A DNA stretch of 64,000 nucleotides from Actinomycetes bacterium (GTDB taxonomy: Bacteria > Actinomycetota > Thermoleophilia > Gaiellales > Gaiellaceae). Positions within the stretch are counted from its first letter, which is position 1. Each line of letters starts with the position of its first letter. The position numbers and the translations under genes are program-made. Positions 1-8,205 of this stretch are shown here, in pieces. The stretch covers positions 1 to 64,000 of the forward strand of contig JAPOVR010000032.1 in assembly GCA_026708005.1 (NCBI GenBank). The letters are read 5' to 3'. Below the pieces are notes generated by a model. That model was not told the DNA's origin. It searched no databases and saw only the letters and a list, made by a program, of their open reading frames with translations.

Positions 1-49
1 AGGCTCACTTTTGCGCGACTAACAGAGCACACGCAAAACCTGGCAGAGA

Positions 50-122
50 TGGAGCCAACGGGACTCGAACCCGTGACCTTCTGGCTGCCAGCCAGACGCT
101 CTCCCAGCTGAGCTATGGCCCC
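50..122 (-). tRNA. tRNA-Ala (anticodon GGC)
   Basis: Read on the minus strand this folds as a complete cloverleaf. The acceptor stem GGGGCCA pairs with TGGCTCC and the discriminator is A. The anticodon stem TCTGG/CCAGA encloses the loop CTGGCAG, giving anticodon GGC (alanine). The T-arm carries GGTTCGAGTCC. No CCA is encoded. A TACACT hexamer lies 10 bases upstream. Confidence 0.95.
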
Positions 123-132
123 GCGTGCTCAG

Positions 133-138
133 AGTGTA
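133..138 (-). promoter_or_regulatory. Probable -10 element of tRNA-Ala
   Basis: TACACT on the minus strand, ten bases before the mature tRNA 5' end, is the right distance for a -10 hexamer with a short leader. No clear -35 was found. The same TANNNT class precedes several other genes in this window. Confidence 0.45.
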
Positions 139-196
139 CCGCGACAGGTCTGGGCGGATCCCGCCAGCCGCCCGTGGAGCGCCGCTGCGTTTCGCG

Positions 197-604
197 CTAG
201 GGAGCGCGCTCTGAGGCCGAACCGTCGCCCGATGCGCCGCAGGGGACCGTGCCTGAGGCACGTCTGAGCTCGAGCCGCGGGGCGTCGTGCCACAGCTCCT
301 CGAGCGCATAGAACACGCGCGCCTCGGGTGTGAACACGTGAACGACCACATCGAGGTAGTCGAGCAGGATCCACGATCCTTCGCGCTCCCCAGCCGCATT
401 GCGGGGAAGCAGCCCTTCGTCGCGCTTGAGGGCCTCGCGCACCTCTCCTGCGATTGCCTGCGCCTGCCGCGCGTTGCGACCGCTGCAGATCACGAAGTAG
501 TCGGTGAAGCTGCATGCCTCCCGCAGGTCGAGACCGAGGATCTCCTCTGCGACCTTGCTCTCAGCAACCCGGACGATGTGCAGCGCGAGCTCGAGAGGCT
601 TCAG
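197..604 (-). CDS. rsfS: Ribosomal silencing factor RsfS, non-canonical start
   Basis: RsfS/Iojap binds ribosomal protein L14 and blocks subunit joining in starved cells. The family core is clear: an LALHIVRVAESKVAEEI helix, then the LDLREACSFTDYFVICSG strand, then SWILLDYLDVVVHVF. The frame is open back to the nadD stop at 683-685 but has no ATG, GTG or TTG upstream of the VICSG motif; starting at that GTG (493) would remove a third of the domain. A CTG at 602-604 is preceded by GGAGGG with a ten-base spacer and gives 135 residues, a normal family length. The start is inference; the identity is firm. It is last in the obgE-nadD-rsfS run and in the same frame as nadD. Confidence 0.85.
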   Translation of the reverse strand: MKPLELALHIVRVAESKVAEEILGLDLREACSFTDYFVICSGRNARQAQAIAGEVREALKRDEGLLPRNAAGEREGSWILLDYLDVVVHVFTPEARVFYALEELWHDAPRLELRRASGTVPCGASGDGSASERAP

Positions 605-682
605 GACGTCCGTGCCCTCCGACGCGTGTGCATCTGCCCCTGAGCGTAGTCGCCCCGCTGCTCGCGGGTCAAGCCGCCCCGC

Positions 683-1312
683 TCACGGGTCACGGTATAG
701 CCCGCGCGCAGCGATGCGCTCGGCAACCGCAGGCGGAACGAGGTCATCGATCGCTGTCCCCCGTGCAACTCTCTCGCGTACCTGGCTCGATGAGACGCGA
801 ATCGCGGGGATCACGAAGAACTCCACCCGCTCGGGCAGCGCGAGCCGGCTCCTCACGCTGTCGAGAACGCCACGCTGGTAACCGGCTCGTGTCGCGACGC
901 CCAGCCGCGCGGCCTCGAGGATCGCGTTCGGCCGGTGCCAGTTCAGGAAGGACGCGAACTCATCGGCACCCACGATGAACACCACCTCGCCAAAGCGCTC
1001 AGCGGCCCAGCGGACGGTGTCGACTGTGTATGAGGGACCCGGGCGGCCCAGCTCACGCTGCGAGACCTCGATACCCGGCCTGCCGCCGAAGGCGACCTCG
1101 GCCAGCTCGTACCGCGCCTCGGCCGGCGTGGGTACGCCCTTGTGCGGAGCCTCACCGGTCACAACGACGAGAAGCCTCGCCACGCTGAAATGTCGGGCCG
1201 CCGCCTCCGCCAGGGCGATGTGGCCGATGTGCGGTGGGTCGAAGGCGCCGCCGAGCAGCCCGACCTGCACTGCCTCCATCGACGCCGCGGCGATGTGGTC
1301 ACGGTCGCTCAT
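683..1312 (-). CDS. nadD: Nicotinate-nucleotide adenylyltransferase
   Basis: Transfers AMP from ATP to nicotinate mononucleotide, forming deamido-NAD in cytosolic NAD biosynthesis. The nucleotidyltransferase signature GGAFDPPHIGH lies near the N-terminus and the C-terminal RVSSSQVRERV motif matches the family ISSTxIR element. The ATG at 1310-1312 overlaps the obgE stop by four bases (ATGA), which indicates translational coupling. A longer frame upstream lies wholly inside obgE and was rejected. The product has 209 residues, usual for NadD. Confidence 0.95.
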   Translation of the reverse strand: MSDRDHIAAASMEAVQVGLLGGAFDPPHIGHIALAEAAARHFSVARLLVVVTGEAPHKGVPTPAEARYELAEVAFGGRPGIEVSQRELGRPGPSYTVDTVRWAAERFGEVVFIVGADEFASFLNWHRPNAILEAARLGVATRAGYQRGVLDSVRSRLALPERVEFFVIPAIRVSSSQVRERVARGTAIDDLVPPAVAERIAARGLYRDP

Positions 1313-2502
1313 CCGAGCTCCAGCACCCGGTCGCCGAGCGTCACCACGTCGCCGGTGCGAGCACCCGCCTCGCGCAACGCGGCCTCGACCTCCGCCTCGG
1401 CGAGCTGATCGAGAGCGCGACCGGTGATCAGCCAACCGTCGTCTGCTCTCAACACGCGGAACGGCCGATGCAGAGGCGCGCGCGGTCGGTAGACGAGGAA
1501 GTCAGCGAGCTCGACCGGGCCTGTCTCGGCAGCCGCCTCCGGCATGCAGTCGAACAGCGCGCGCATGAGATCGTCGATCCCCTGGCCGGTGACGCCCGAT
1601 GCGATCACGACGCCCCTGACCCGGGAATCCGCAAGCCGAAAGGTCGTTGAGACACCGAGATCCGCCTTGCTCAAGACGACGAGCTGATCCCGCTCGACCA
1701 GACCTCCACCGTAGGCCCGAAGCTCGTGATCGATCGTCGTGAACTGCTCGACCGGGTCGCCGGCGGTCGGGTCGATCACGTGGATGAAGAGCCGAGCGCG
1801 CTCGAGGTGCGCGAGGAACTCAAGGCCAAGCCCGGCCCCCCCGCTCGCGCCCTCAAGCAGCCCGGGCACATCCGCGACAACGAGCTGTCGCCCGTACGAA
1901 GCCTCGACGGTCCCAAGCACCGGCGCGAGCGTCGTAAACGGGTAGCCAGCAACCTTGGGCTCCGCATTCGAGATCTGGCGTAGCAGCGACGATTTGCCGG
2001 CGTTTGGAAAGCCAAGCAGCGCAGCATCGGCGAGCAGCTTCAGCCGTAACTCGATCGACAACTGCTCGCCTGGCAGCCCCGGTTCGGCGAAGCGCGGCGC
2101 CTGCCTGCGCGGGTTGGCAAAGCGGCGGTTGCCGGCCCCGCCCCGGCCGCCGCGTGCCACGACGGCGCGAGCTCCCGGGTGCGCGAGATCGGCGATCAGG
2201 CGACCGGCCTCGTCGAGCACCTGTGTGCCGACCGGCACGCGAATCTCGACATCGGTGCCATCGGCGCCGGTACGGTTCGCCCCCTCTCCGTGGCCGCCCG
2301 AGCCTGAGCGAACATGCGGATGCCGCTCGGGTGTCGCGAGATCGCGGCGGTCCGGATCGGCGAGAAGGACGACATCCCCTCCTCGCCCGCCATCCCCTCC
2401 GCTCGGCCCGCCGCGCGGTACGTACTTCTCGCGCCGAAAGGCGATCGCCCCGTCTCCGCCGCGGCCGGCCTCGATTTGGATACGCGCCCGATCCTGGAAC
2501 AT
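1309..2502 (-). CDS. obgE: GTPase Obg/CgtA
   Basis: Essential ribosome-associated GTPase for 50S maturation and stress control. The N-terminal glycine-rich Obg fold covers about residues 1-158. The G domain follows, with P-loop GFPNAGKSS, the switch element DVPGLLEGA and an SKAD G4 motif in place of the usual NKxD. A C-terminal OCT domain fills roughly the last 80 residues. The length of 397 is typical of actinobacterial Obg. It lies downstream of rplU-rpmA after a gap of about 285 bases and is coupled to nadD. Confidence 0.97.
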   Translation of the reverse strand: MFQDRARIQIEAGRGGDGAIAFRREKYVPRGGPSGGDGGRGGDVVLLADPDRRDLATPERHPHVRSGSGGHGEGANRTGADGTDVEIRVPVGTQVLDEAGRLIADLAHPGARAVVARGGRGGAGNRRFANPRRQAPRFAEPGLPGEQLSIELRLKLLADAALLGFPNAGKSSLLRQISNAEPKVAGYPFTTLAPVLGTVEASYGRQLVVADVPGLLEGASGGAGLGLEFLAHLERARLFIHVIDPTAGDPVEQFTTIDHELRAYGGGLVERDQLVVLSKADLGVSTTFRLADSRVRGVVIASGVTGQGIDDLMRALFDCMPEAAAETGPVELADFLVYRPRAPLHRPFRVLRADDGWLITGRALDQLAEAEVEAALREAGARTGDVVTLGDRVLELG

Positions 2503-2786
2503 TGCCGCCTACGAGCCGCGTCTGCCCCGCCGGGCGGACGTCGTCAGCGGCCGAGACCGCCGACCGCAGCCGCTGGCTTGCAGACCTGGGCCGGCAACGC
2601 GCGTGAGCGTCGCGACAGCACGCCTCGTGGTTTGCAGCCGCCGGCGCTGCACATGCCCGCCGGTCCAGGGACCTCGCCGAGGCGCTGAACGGCCCACCGA
2701 GCCAGCGGCATACTGGACAACGGTCGTAACGGCCTGCGCCATGCCTGAGGGAACACTCTCGGGAGTCCTCGCTTCGAGCTGCTCGC

Positions 2787-3032
2787 CTAGACGACGGTGA
2801 TGATGCGCGACGTGCCGCTCGCGCGAAAGCCCACGGTGCCGTCGCGCCGAGCGAAGATCGTATCGTCGCGTCCAATTGCCGCGCCGGGGCCGGGACGAAA
2901 CCGCGTGCCGCGCTGGCGCGCGATGATCATGCCCGCCTTGACCTCCTGGCCGGCGAAGATTTTGACGCCAAGACGCTTTGACTGGGAGTCACGGCCGTTC
3001 TTCGACGAGCCGAGGCCCTTCTTGTGAGCCAT
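2787..3032 (-). CDS. rpmA: 50S ribosomal protein L27
   Basis: The 81-residue protein starts [16 protein letters not shown], the conserved L27 N-terminus that reaches the peptidyl transferase centre, followed by the [21 protein letters not shown] core. There is no cleavable N-terminal extension of the Firmicutes type. It starts three bases after the rplU stop, so the two are co-transcribed. Confidence 0.98.
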   Translation of the reverse strand: MAHKKGLGSSKNGRDSQSKRLGVKIFAGQEVKAGMIIARQRGTRFRPGPGAAIGRDDTIFARRDGTVGFRASGTSRIITVV

Positions 3033-3035
3033 CGC

Positions 3036-3440
3036 TTACTCCTTTGTGCTTCGCTTGCGCGCCTTCGGCGCCGGCGCCTTCTTGGCGGATGTGCGCTTCG
3101 TTGTCGCCCGCTTCCTGCGCTTGGGCTCGGTGGACGCGATCGACTCGATCGTCACACGCGAGAGGCTCGCACGGAACCCGTTCCGCCGCCGATAGCCGCT
3201 GCGCTGTCGATGCTTTCCGATCACGATCTTCGGCCCGCGCAGGTGCTCGGTGACGCGCGCCGTGACCGCGCCGTCGCCAATGTCGTCCTCGGCGAGCTTG
3301 AGGTCGCCGTCGACATCGATCGCGAGAACATCGGGCACGAAGTCGGCGCCCTCAGCGAAAGGAAGCCGATCAACGAGGAGCTGCTCGCCCTCCTCGACGC
3401 GGAATTGACGCCCGCCTAGCCGGATGATCGCGTGGGTCAC
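3036..3440 (-). CDS. rplU: 50S ribosomal protein L21 with basic tail
   Basis: Residues 1-100 are a canonical L21, binding 23S rRNA near L20; GGRQFRVEEGEQLLVDRL and KIVIGKHRQRSGYRRR are visible. The last 30 or so residues are a Lys/Arg/Ala-rich tail beyond the usual family end. The start is GTG, with GAGGA six bases upstream. A TAGAAT hexamer at 3492-3497 suggests its own promoter downstream of the long RNase E gene. Confidence 0.96.
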   Translation of the reverse strand: MTHAIIRLGGRQFRVEEGEQLLVDRLPFAEGADFVPDVLAIDVDGDLKLAEDDIGDGAVTARVTEHLRGPKIVIGKHRQRSGYRRRNGFRASLSRVTIESIASTEPKRRKRATTKRTSAKKAPAPKARKRSTKE

Positions 3441-3491
3441 GTGTGTTCCTCGCCACCGAAACGACGGGCAGCGCAGCCCGCCGACGATGGC

Positions 3492-3497
3492 ATTCTA
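3492..3497 (-). promoter_or_regulatory. Probable -10 of rplU-rpmA
   Basis: TAGAAT on the minus strand, about 52 bases before the rplU GTG, in the 239-base spacer after rne. It would leave a 5' leader of about 45 bases containing the GAGGA ribosome-binding site. No -35 was recognised. Confidence 0.4.
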
Positions 3498-3679
3498 GCT
3501 GACGCGCCTCCAGAGGCGGCGGCGACGGGTAACCTGCGAGTCCGCCAGCAGGACTGCGGGTCGACGACAGGTCGCAGGCAGCTCATATCGTGGAGAGCCG
3601 GGATGGGACCACCCGGTCCGCCCACCGGCACACACCCACCTCAGTGCCACCGCAGCTGGCAGGACGGCTAGTCGCCGCT

Positions 3680-6600
3680 TCAGCTCTCGGCCGCCACCGG
3701 CTTCTTCGCGGCGCGGCGGCGCCTGCGTGACCGAGGCTGCGAGGAGGAGGTGTCGGCCGAAGCATCGTCGGTCTCGTCCTCACGCGTCTCGGTGCGCGCA
3801 TCGCCGCCCATCCCGGACGTGGTCGCCCGCCAGTCGGGTCGCCCCGACGAGCGCGTTGGCGGTGCCGAGATCTCCGCAGACCCGTCGGGCTCCTGCGCCT
3901 GAGAGCCGTTCGTGCCTGCGGCCGGTGCCGCCCCGGAACCCTTCCGGCGAGAACGTCCACCGCGCGATCCTCTCCTCGTCTTCTTCGCCTTCTTCTCAGC
4001 CGCCGCCTCGGTCGCCGGCTGCCCGGCCGACAGCTCGACATCCGCTTGTACGTCGGTCTCGCCTGCTGGGGAGCCCGACGTTGCTCTCGATGCCGCTCGC
4101 TTTGCGCGGCCGCCCGCCGAGGCCTTCTCCGCGGCTGGCGCCGCCTTGGCCTCCGAGGACGCCTTCGCGCCCGCTTTGGACTTCGACCCTGAGCTCGTCT
4201 TCGACGCTGAGACCGCCTCGGCTCCTGCGGCCTTCTTTGCCTTTCCCTTCGACGGCTTCTTCGCCTCCGTCACCGCCGCTTCCGACTCTGTCGCCCCATT
4301 CAACTCCGCCGCTGCCTTCGCCTTTGCCCCGGAGCCAGCCTTTGAGCCCGCCTTCGCCTTCGACTTCGCCTTTAGCTTTGCATCCGAGCCCGCCTTAGAC
4401 TTTGGCTTTGCGTCCGAGCCCTCCTTGGCTGCTGAGACCGCCTCGGCTGCTACGGCCTTCTTCGCCTTCGCCTTCCCCTTCGACGGCTTCTTCGCCTCTG
4501 CCACCACCGCTTCCGACTCTGTCGCCCCCTTCGACTCCGCCTTCGATTTCGCCTTCGACTTTGGCTTTGAGGCCGGCTTTGCGCTCGGGGTCTTCCCTGG
4601 CTCGACAGCCTCCTGGGCCGCCTCCTCCTGCTTTCGCTCAGCCTGCTCCTTCGGAGCCTCACCGGTCTCGACCGCGGGCTTCTTGCGTCGCTTACCGCCA
4701 CGGCTTCCGCGGCGCGTCTTCTTCTTCGGCGCCTCTCCGGCAGGCTGCTCTTGGGCCTCGGCGGCGTCGGGGAAGCCGTCTGCAACCGCGTGTGCCGGAT
4801 CGATCGGCGGCTCGACCGCTGCGGGACCCGGTCCGTCGGCAACCGAGGCGTAGGCGGCAGTGCGCGTGGCGCGCTCGATGCGCACCCGCACGGTTGAGCC
4901 AATCCTGTTCGCGCCGTCCTCCACCGTGACGACGTACCCATCGATCCGACCGATCGCATCGCCGCCGCCGGTCGCGTGCTCCTGCTCGAGCTTCAGCTCG
5001 AGCGCCTCGCCGGCAGCCACCGGCAGGCCCCGTGGCTCGATCTCGGCCACCGTGCCCTCCCTGAGAACGGCGAGATGGTCGTTGGGCAGGTCGTCTTTGG
5101 TCTCGAAGGCGAAGTACTTGCCGGTGTCGCGCTCGAGCTCCGCGAGGCGACGCCCGGCCGGGCCGATCAGAATGCGCGCGATCGGCGCCGCGAGCTCGAC
5201 CAGCATCGCTGGGGCCGTTGACCGGGCAGCGAGCTCGCGCAGCGTCCGCTCGGCGTCGATGGCCGTCGTCTCGTCGGAGATCACGATCCCATCGCCCTGG
5301 CAGGTCGGACACGGGCGGGTCAGGATCTCGCGCGGGCCGTCGGTGACGTTCTGGCGGGTCATCTCCACGAGCCCGAGCGGCGAGATCTCGACGACGTACG
5401 TCTTCGTGCGGTCGCGCGCGAGCTCGTTCGCAAGCGCCTCCTCAACCGCCGTTCGGTTCCGCTGACTTTCCATATCGATGAAGTCGATGACGACTATGCC
5501 GCCGATATCCCGAAGGCGAAGTTGCCGGACGATCTCCTGCGCAGCTTCGAGATTGTTCTGCGTGATCGTGTCCTCGAGCCGCGCGCCGCTCCTCTGGCCG
5601 CGCGGGCCGACGAACCGCCCGGTGTTGACGTCGATCACCGTGAGCGCTTCCGCGTAGTCGAAGATCAGGTATCCACCCGATGGCAGATCGACTCGGGGTT
5701 TCAGCGTCGACCGAAGCGCAGCGTCAACACCTTGGCTTCGCATGAGCGGCTCTGGCTCGTTGTAGAGGTGGATCTGCTCGGCGAGCTCGCGGGACGTGCG
5801 CCTCAAGTAGCCGACGATACGGCGGTGGGTGCGCTCATGGTCGACGACGAGGCGCCTGTAGTCCTTCGTGAACAGGTCGCGCACGACCCGCAGCGGCAGC
5901 TCCCACTCCTGGTAGACGAGCGTGGGCGCCTCCGCGCGCTGAGCACGGCCGGAGATCGTGGCCCAGAGCTTGCGGAGCAGCGCGATGTCTCCAGCCAGCT
6001 CCGCCTCTGAGGCACCCTCCGCGGCCGTGCGGACGATGATGCCCCCTTCAGGGAGGTCCATCCCCCTACAGAGCGCCTGGAGGCGCTCGCGCTCCTCGTC
6101 GCTGAGCCGACGCGAGACGCCGATGCCTTCTCCGGACGGCACGTAGACCAGGAAGCGCCCCGGCAAGGAGATCTGCGTGGTCAGGCGAGCGCCCTTGGTG
6201 CCCATCGGATCCTTGACGGCCTGGACGAGGATCTCCTGCCCGCGTGAGACCAGCTCGTTGATGGGACGGTTCTGGCGCTTCAGGACCGGTCGGCTCTTCT
6301 GCTCACCGCGCGGCTCCTCGACGACGATCTCATCGACGTAGAGGAACCCGTTCCGCTCGAGGCCGATGTCCACGAAGGACGCCTCCATGCCGGGCAGCAC
6401 GTTGTCGACGACGCCCTTGTAGATATTCCCGGCGATCGAGCGGCGCCCCCGACGCTCGAGATACACCTCGACCGGGCGGTCGTCCTCGAGGATCGCCACC
6501 TGCTGCTCGCCCACACTGACCGAGACGAGCATCTCCTTCTTCACCGTCGGCGATGTCGGACGCGCCGGCGTGCGGCGTCCCCGCCCGCGGGATCCGGCTG

Positions 6601-7045
6601 CCTTCTTCCCGTCGCCGTCGGCACGGCCGCCCTTGCCCTGGGACGATGCCTTGCCGCGCCCTTGATGTTTCGGGGCCGTTGTCTTGGCTGCGGGGGGACC
6701 CTTGCCCTGTTCGGCCTCCCCCGAAGCCTTCGTCGCCGAGCGGGTCCCTGCAGGGGCCTTCGCGGCCGCCGTCTTCTTCGCCTTCCCTGAGCCGCGCCTC
6801 GTCGGCCGGGACTTCGCCGCCGCATCGCCGACACCCTCGGCCTCAGCGGCCCCTCCATCCGGGCTCGCCTCGCTTTCCGCGCGGGCCTTCTTTTGCCGGA
6901 TGGCCCGGCCTGACCGGCGTCGGCCGGGCTCCTCTTCCTCGACCGACGGGGCTAACTCAGCGGCAACCGCCTGCTCGGTGGAGCCGACGGGCTCCTCCGC
7001 GACCTGCTTGTCGGCCTTTCGTTTGCCTCGGGACCACAGCTTCAC
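3680..7045 (-). CDS. rne: Ribonuclease E/G with long low-complexity arms
   Basis: Endoribonuclease for rRNA processing and mRNA decay. The catalytic core has an S1 segment (LVSVSVGEQQVAILEDDR to NGFLYVDEIV), the DNase-I-like part with DVNTGRFVG and GIVVIDFIDM supplying the metal-binding Asp residues, and a Zn-link CPTC. It is flanked by a Lys/Ala/Gly-rich N-terminal arm of about 170 residues and a C-terminal arm of about 400 residues. That arm includes two TRRGSRGG boxes and a duplicated Lys/Ala/Ser/Glu block. The start is set at GTG 7045 because AAGGAG lies six bases upstream; the TTG at 7051 would abut the Shine-Dalgarno sequence. Placement before rplU-rpmA-obg is the standard actinobacterial order. 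Confidence 0.93.
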   Translation of the reverse strand: MKLWSRGKRKADKQVAEEPVGSTEQAVAAELAPSVEEEEPGRRRSGRAIRQKKARAESEASPDGGAAEAEGVGDAAAKSRPTRRGSGKAKKTAAAKAPAGTRSATKASGEAEQGKGPPAAKTTAPKHQGRGKASSQGKGGRADGDGKKAAGSRGRGRRTPARPTSPTVKKEMLVSVSVGEQQVAILEDDRPVEVYLERRGRRSIAGNIYKGVVDNVLPGMEASFVDIGLERNGFLYVDEIVVEEPRGEQKSRPVLKRQNRPINELVSRGQEILVQAVKDPMGTKGARLTTQISLPGRFLVYVPSGEGIGVSRRLSDEERERLQALCRGMDLPEGGIIVRTAAEGASEAELAGDIALLRKLWATISGRAQRAEAPTLVYQEWELPLRVVRDLFTKDYRRLVVDHERTHRRIVGYLRRTSRELAEQIHLYNEPEPLMRSQGVDAALRSTLKPRVDLPSGGYLIFDYAEALTVIDVNTGRFVGPRGQRSGARLEDTITQNNLEAAQEIVRQLRLRDIGGIVVIDFIDMESQRNRTAVEEALANELARDRTKTYVVEISPLGLVEMTRQNVTDGPREILTRPCPTCQGDGIVISDETTAIDAERTLRELAARSTAPAMLVELAAPIARILIGPAGRRLAELERDTGKYFAFETKDDLPNDHLAVLREGTVAEIEPRGLPVAAGEALELKLEQEHATGGGDAIGRIDGYVVTVEDGANRIGSTVRVRIERATRTAAYASVADGPGPAAVEPPIDPAHAVADGFPDAAEAQEQPAGEAPKKKTRRGSRGGKRRKKPAVETGEAPKEQAERKQEEAAQEAVEPGKTPSAKPASKPKSKAKSKAESKGATESEAVVAEAKKPSKGKAKAKKAVAAEAVSAAKEGSDAKPKSKAGSDAKLKAKSKAKAGSKAGSGAKAKAAAELNGATESEAAVTEAKKPSKGKAKKAAGAEAVSASKTSSGSKSKAGAKASSEAKAAPAAEKASAGGRAKRAASRATSGSPAGETDVQADVELSAGQPATEAAAEKKAKKTRRGSRGGRSRRKGSGAAPAAGTNGSQAQEPDGSAEISAPPTRSSGRPDWRATTSGMGGDARTETREDETDDASADTSSSQPRSRRRRRAAKKPVAAES
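4230..4545 (-). repeat. Internal duplication inside the RNase E C-terminal arm
   Basis: Two similar coding blocks, about 4232-4310 and 4458-4540, each encode GATESEA, then a short variable stretch, then EAKKPSKGKAK and AEAVSA. The similarity is visible in both DNA and protein. It looks like tandem expansion of a disordered RNA-binding arm. Confidence 0.7.
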
Positions 7046-7299
7046 GAGCAACTCCTTCCGAGAGGACGGCTGCGCACGGCAGCCACGCCCCTCCCAACGG
7101 GCTCACCATGCCGCCGGTGCCCGGAGGCTTCGGCGGCGTGGGCGCCGTTCCCTGCCGGCGGGGCACGCGGGAACCCACGACACCCGGTTCGGCACAGGGC
7201 CCAGCGAGAGCGAATCTCAACTTGAGAACCATCAACGTGTTGTTAGAGCGTGGAATCCCGCTAGCCCGATCGGGGCTCGGTCCTTCCGGTCGCTCTCCT
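7046..7299 (-). other. Leader region upstream of rne
   Basis: About 250 bases between the preceding gene's stop and the rne GTG, with no coding frame of note. It contains a GCCCCGATCGGGC hairpin-forming sequence near 7258-7275. Long 5' leaders with autoregulatory structure are known for enterobacterial rne; whether this one acts that way is not shown by the sequence. Confidence 0.3.
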
Positions 7300-8205
7300 T
7301 TAGAGGTTACCAGGGGCGGGAGACCGCGTTCGCGTTGCTGGCAACCCGAGCCGAGCGCCGCCAGCCGGTTGGCCCTCGGTGGAGCCCATGCTTTCAAAGC
7401 GCTTGATCGCGGCGCGCCCGATCGCCTGCGTCCCTGCGAACGCCACGCCGCCTTTCACAACCCAGCCCGCAACGGGAACAAGGAAGGTGAGGTAGCGGGC
7501 CGCTGAGCGCAGCCCGAGGCCTGCGGTCACGACGAGCATGAGCTCGACGAGGCGTCGGGCGTCGAGGTCGACGCTATGGGCAGCCGCGATCCGCGAGACC
7601 ATGCGCAGCTGATTCAGCGTCAGCACCGGGAGATCGACGCCCGGAACGAAGACGGCCGCCCCAACCGCTGCGTTCAGCCGCGAGTAGTGCGCCACGATTG
7701 CATCGCATACGGGCCTCCGCAGTCCAGGCGCATTCGCCGCCAGCGCGAAGCCCCGCGGCCCCGCGCGCACGGCAATCCGTCCTGCGAGCCGCTCGATCGG
7801 AAGCGGCCCGCGACCGGGCGCGTGGACGACGTCCTCAGCGAGCACGTATGGAATCGAGGAGAGGTGCTGAGGGTTAGGCGCGTCGATGGAGAGGCAGACA
7901 ACAGGCACGCGCGCGCGATCGGCGTGTCGAAGAGCCATCTCGTCGGCACTGGAGACCTCGCCCCGCTGCACGTGGACAGCCACGAGGGCGTCCTCGATAT
8001 CAGACGGCGCGAGCGCGGCACCTGCGACCAACCGGACGACGTCGGAACCCGCTTCCTCAGCGAGCTCCGCGTGAAGCCGCTCAGCAGCCAGCCGATCGCC
8101 GGCGACCACGACCGCTCCGCCAGGGTCGCCCGCGACCTCATCGACGAGCCGACGCAACGTGAGCCCGTGCCGCACGAGCATGGAGGACACGCCGGGCAGC
8201 TTCAT
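7300..8205 (-). CDS. DUF697 (YcjF-like) family protein
   Basis: The N-terminal half (about 150 residues) resembles a degenerate small-GTPase or dynamin-like domain without a recognisable P-loop. The C-terminal half is a DUF697 helical/membrane region, with VLTLNQLRMVSRIAAAHSV followed by hydrophobic stretches around VAGWVVKGGVAFAGTQAIG. The ATG at 8205 overlaps the rodA stop by one base (TGATG); a GTG one codon earlier is possible. It is last in the mreC-mreD-mrdA-rodA transcription unit, which suggests an envelope-linked role, but no function is established. Confidence 0.75.
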   Translation of the reverse strand: MKLPGVSSMLVRHGLTLRRLVDEVAGDPGGAVVVAGDRLAAERLHAELAEEAGSDVVRLVAGAALAPSDIEDALVAVHVQRGEVSSADEMALRHADRARVPVVCLSIDAPNPQHLSSIPYVLAEDVVHAPGRGPLPIERLAGRIAVRAGPRGFALAANAPGLRRPVCDAIVAHYSRLNAAVGAAVFVPGVDLPVLTLNQLRMVSRIAAAHSVDLDARRLVELMLVVTAGLGLRSAARYLTFLVPVAGWVVKGGVAFAGTQAIGRAAIKRFESMGSTEGQPAGGARLGLPATRTRSPAPGNL

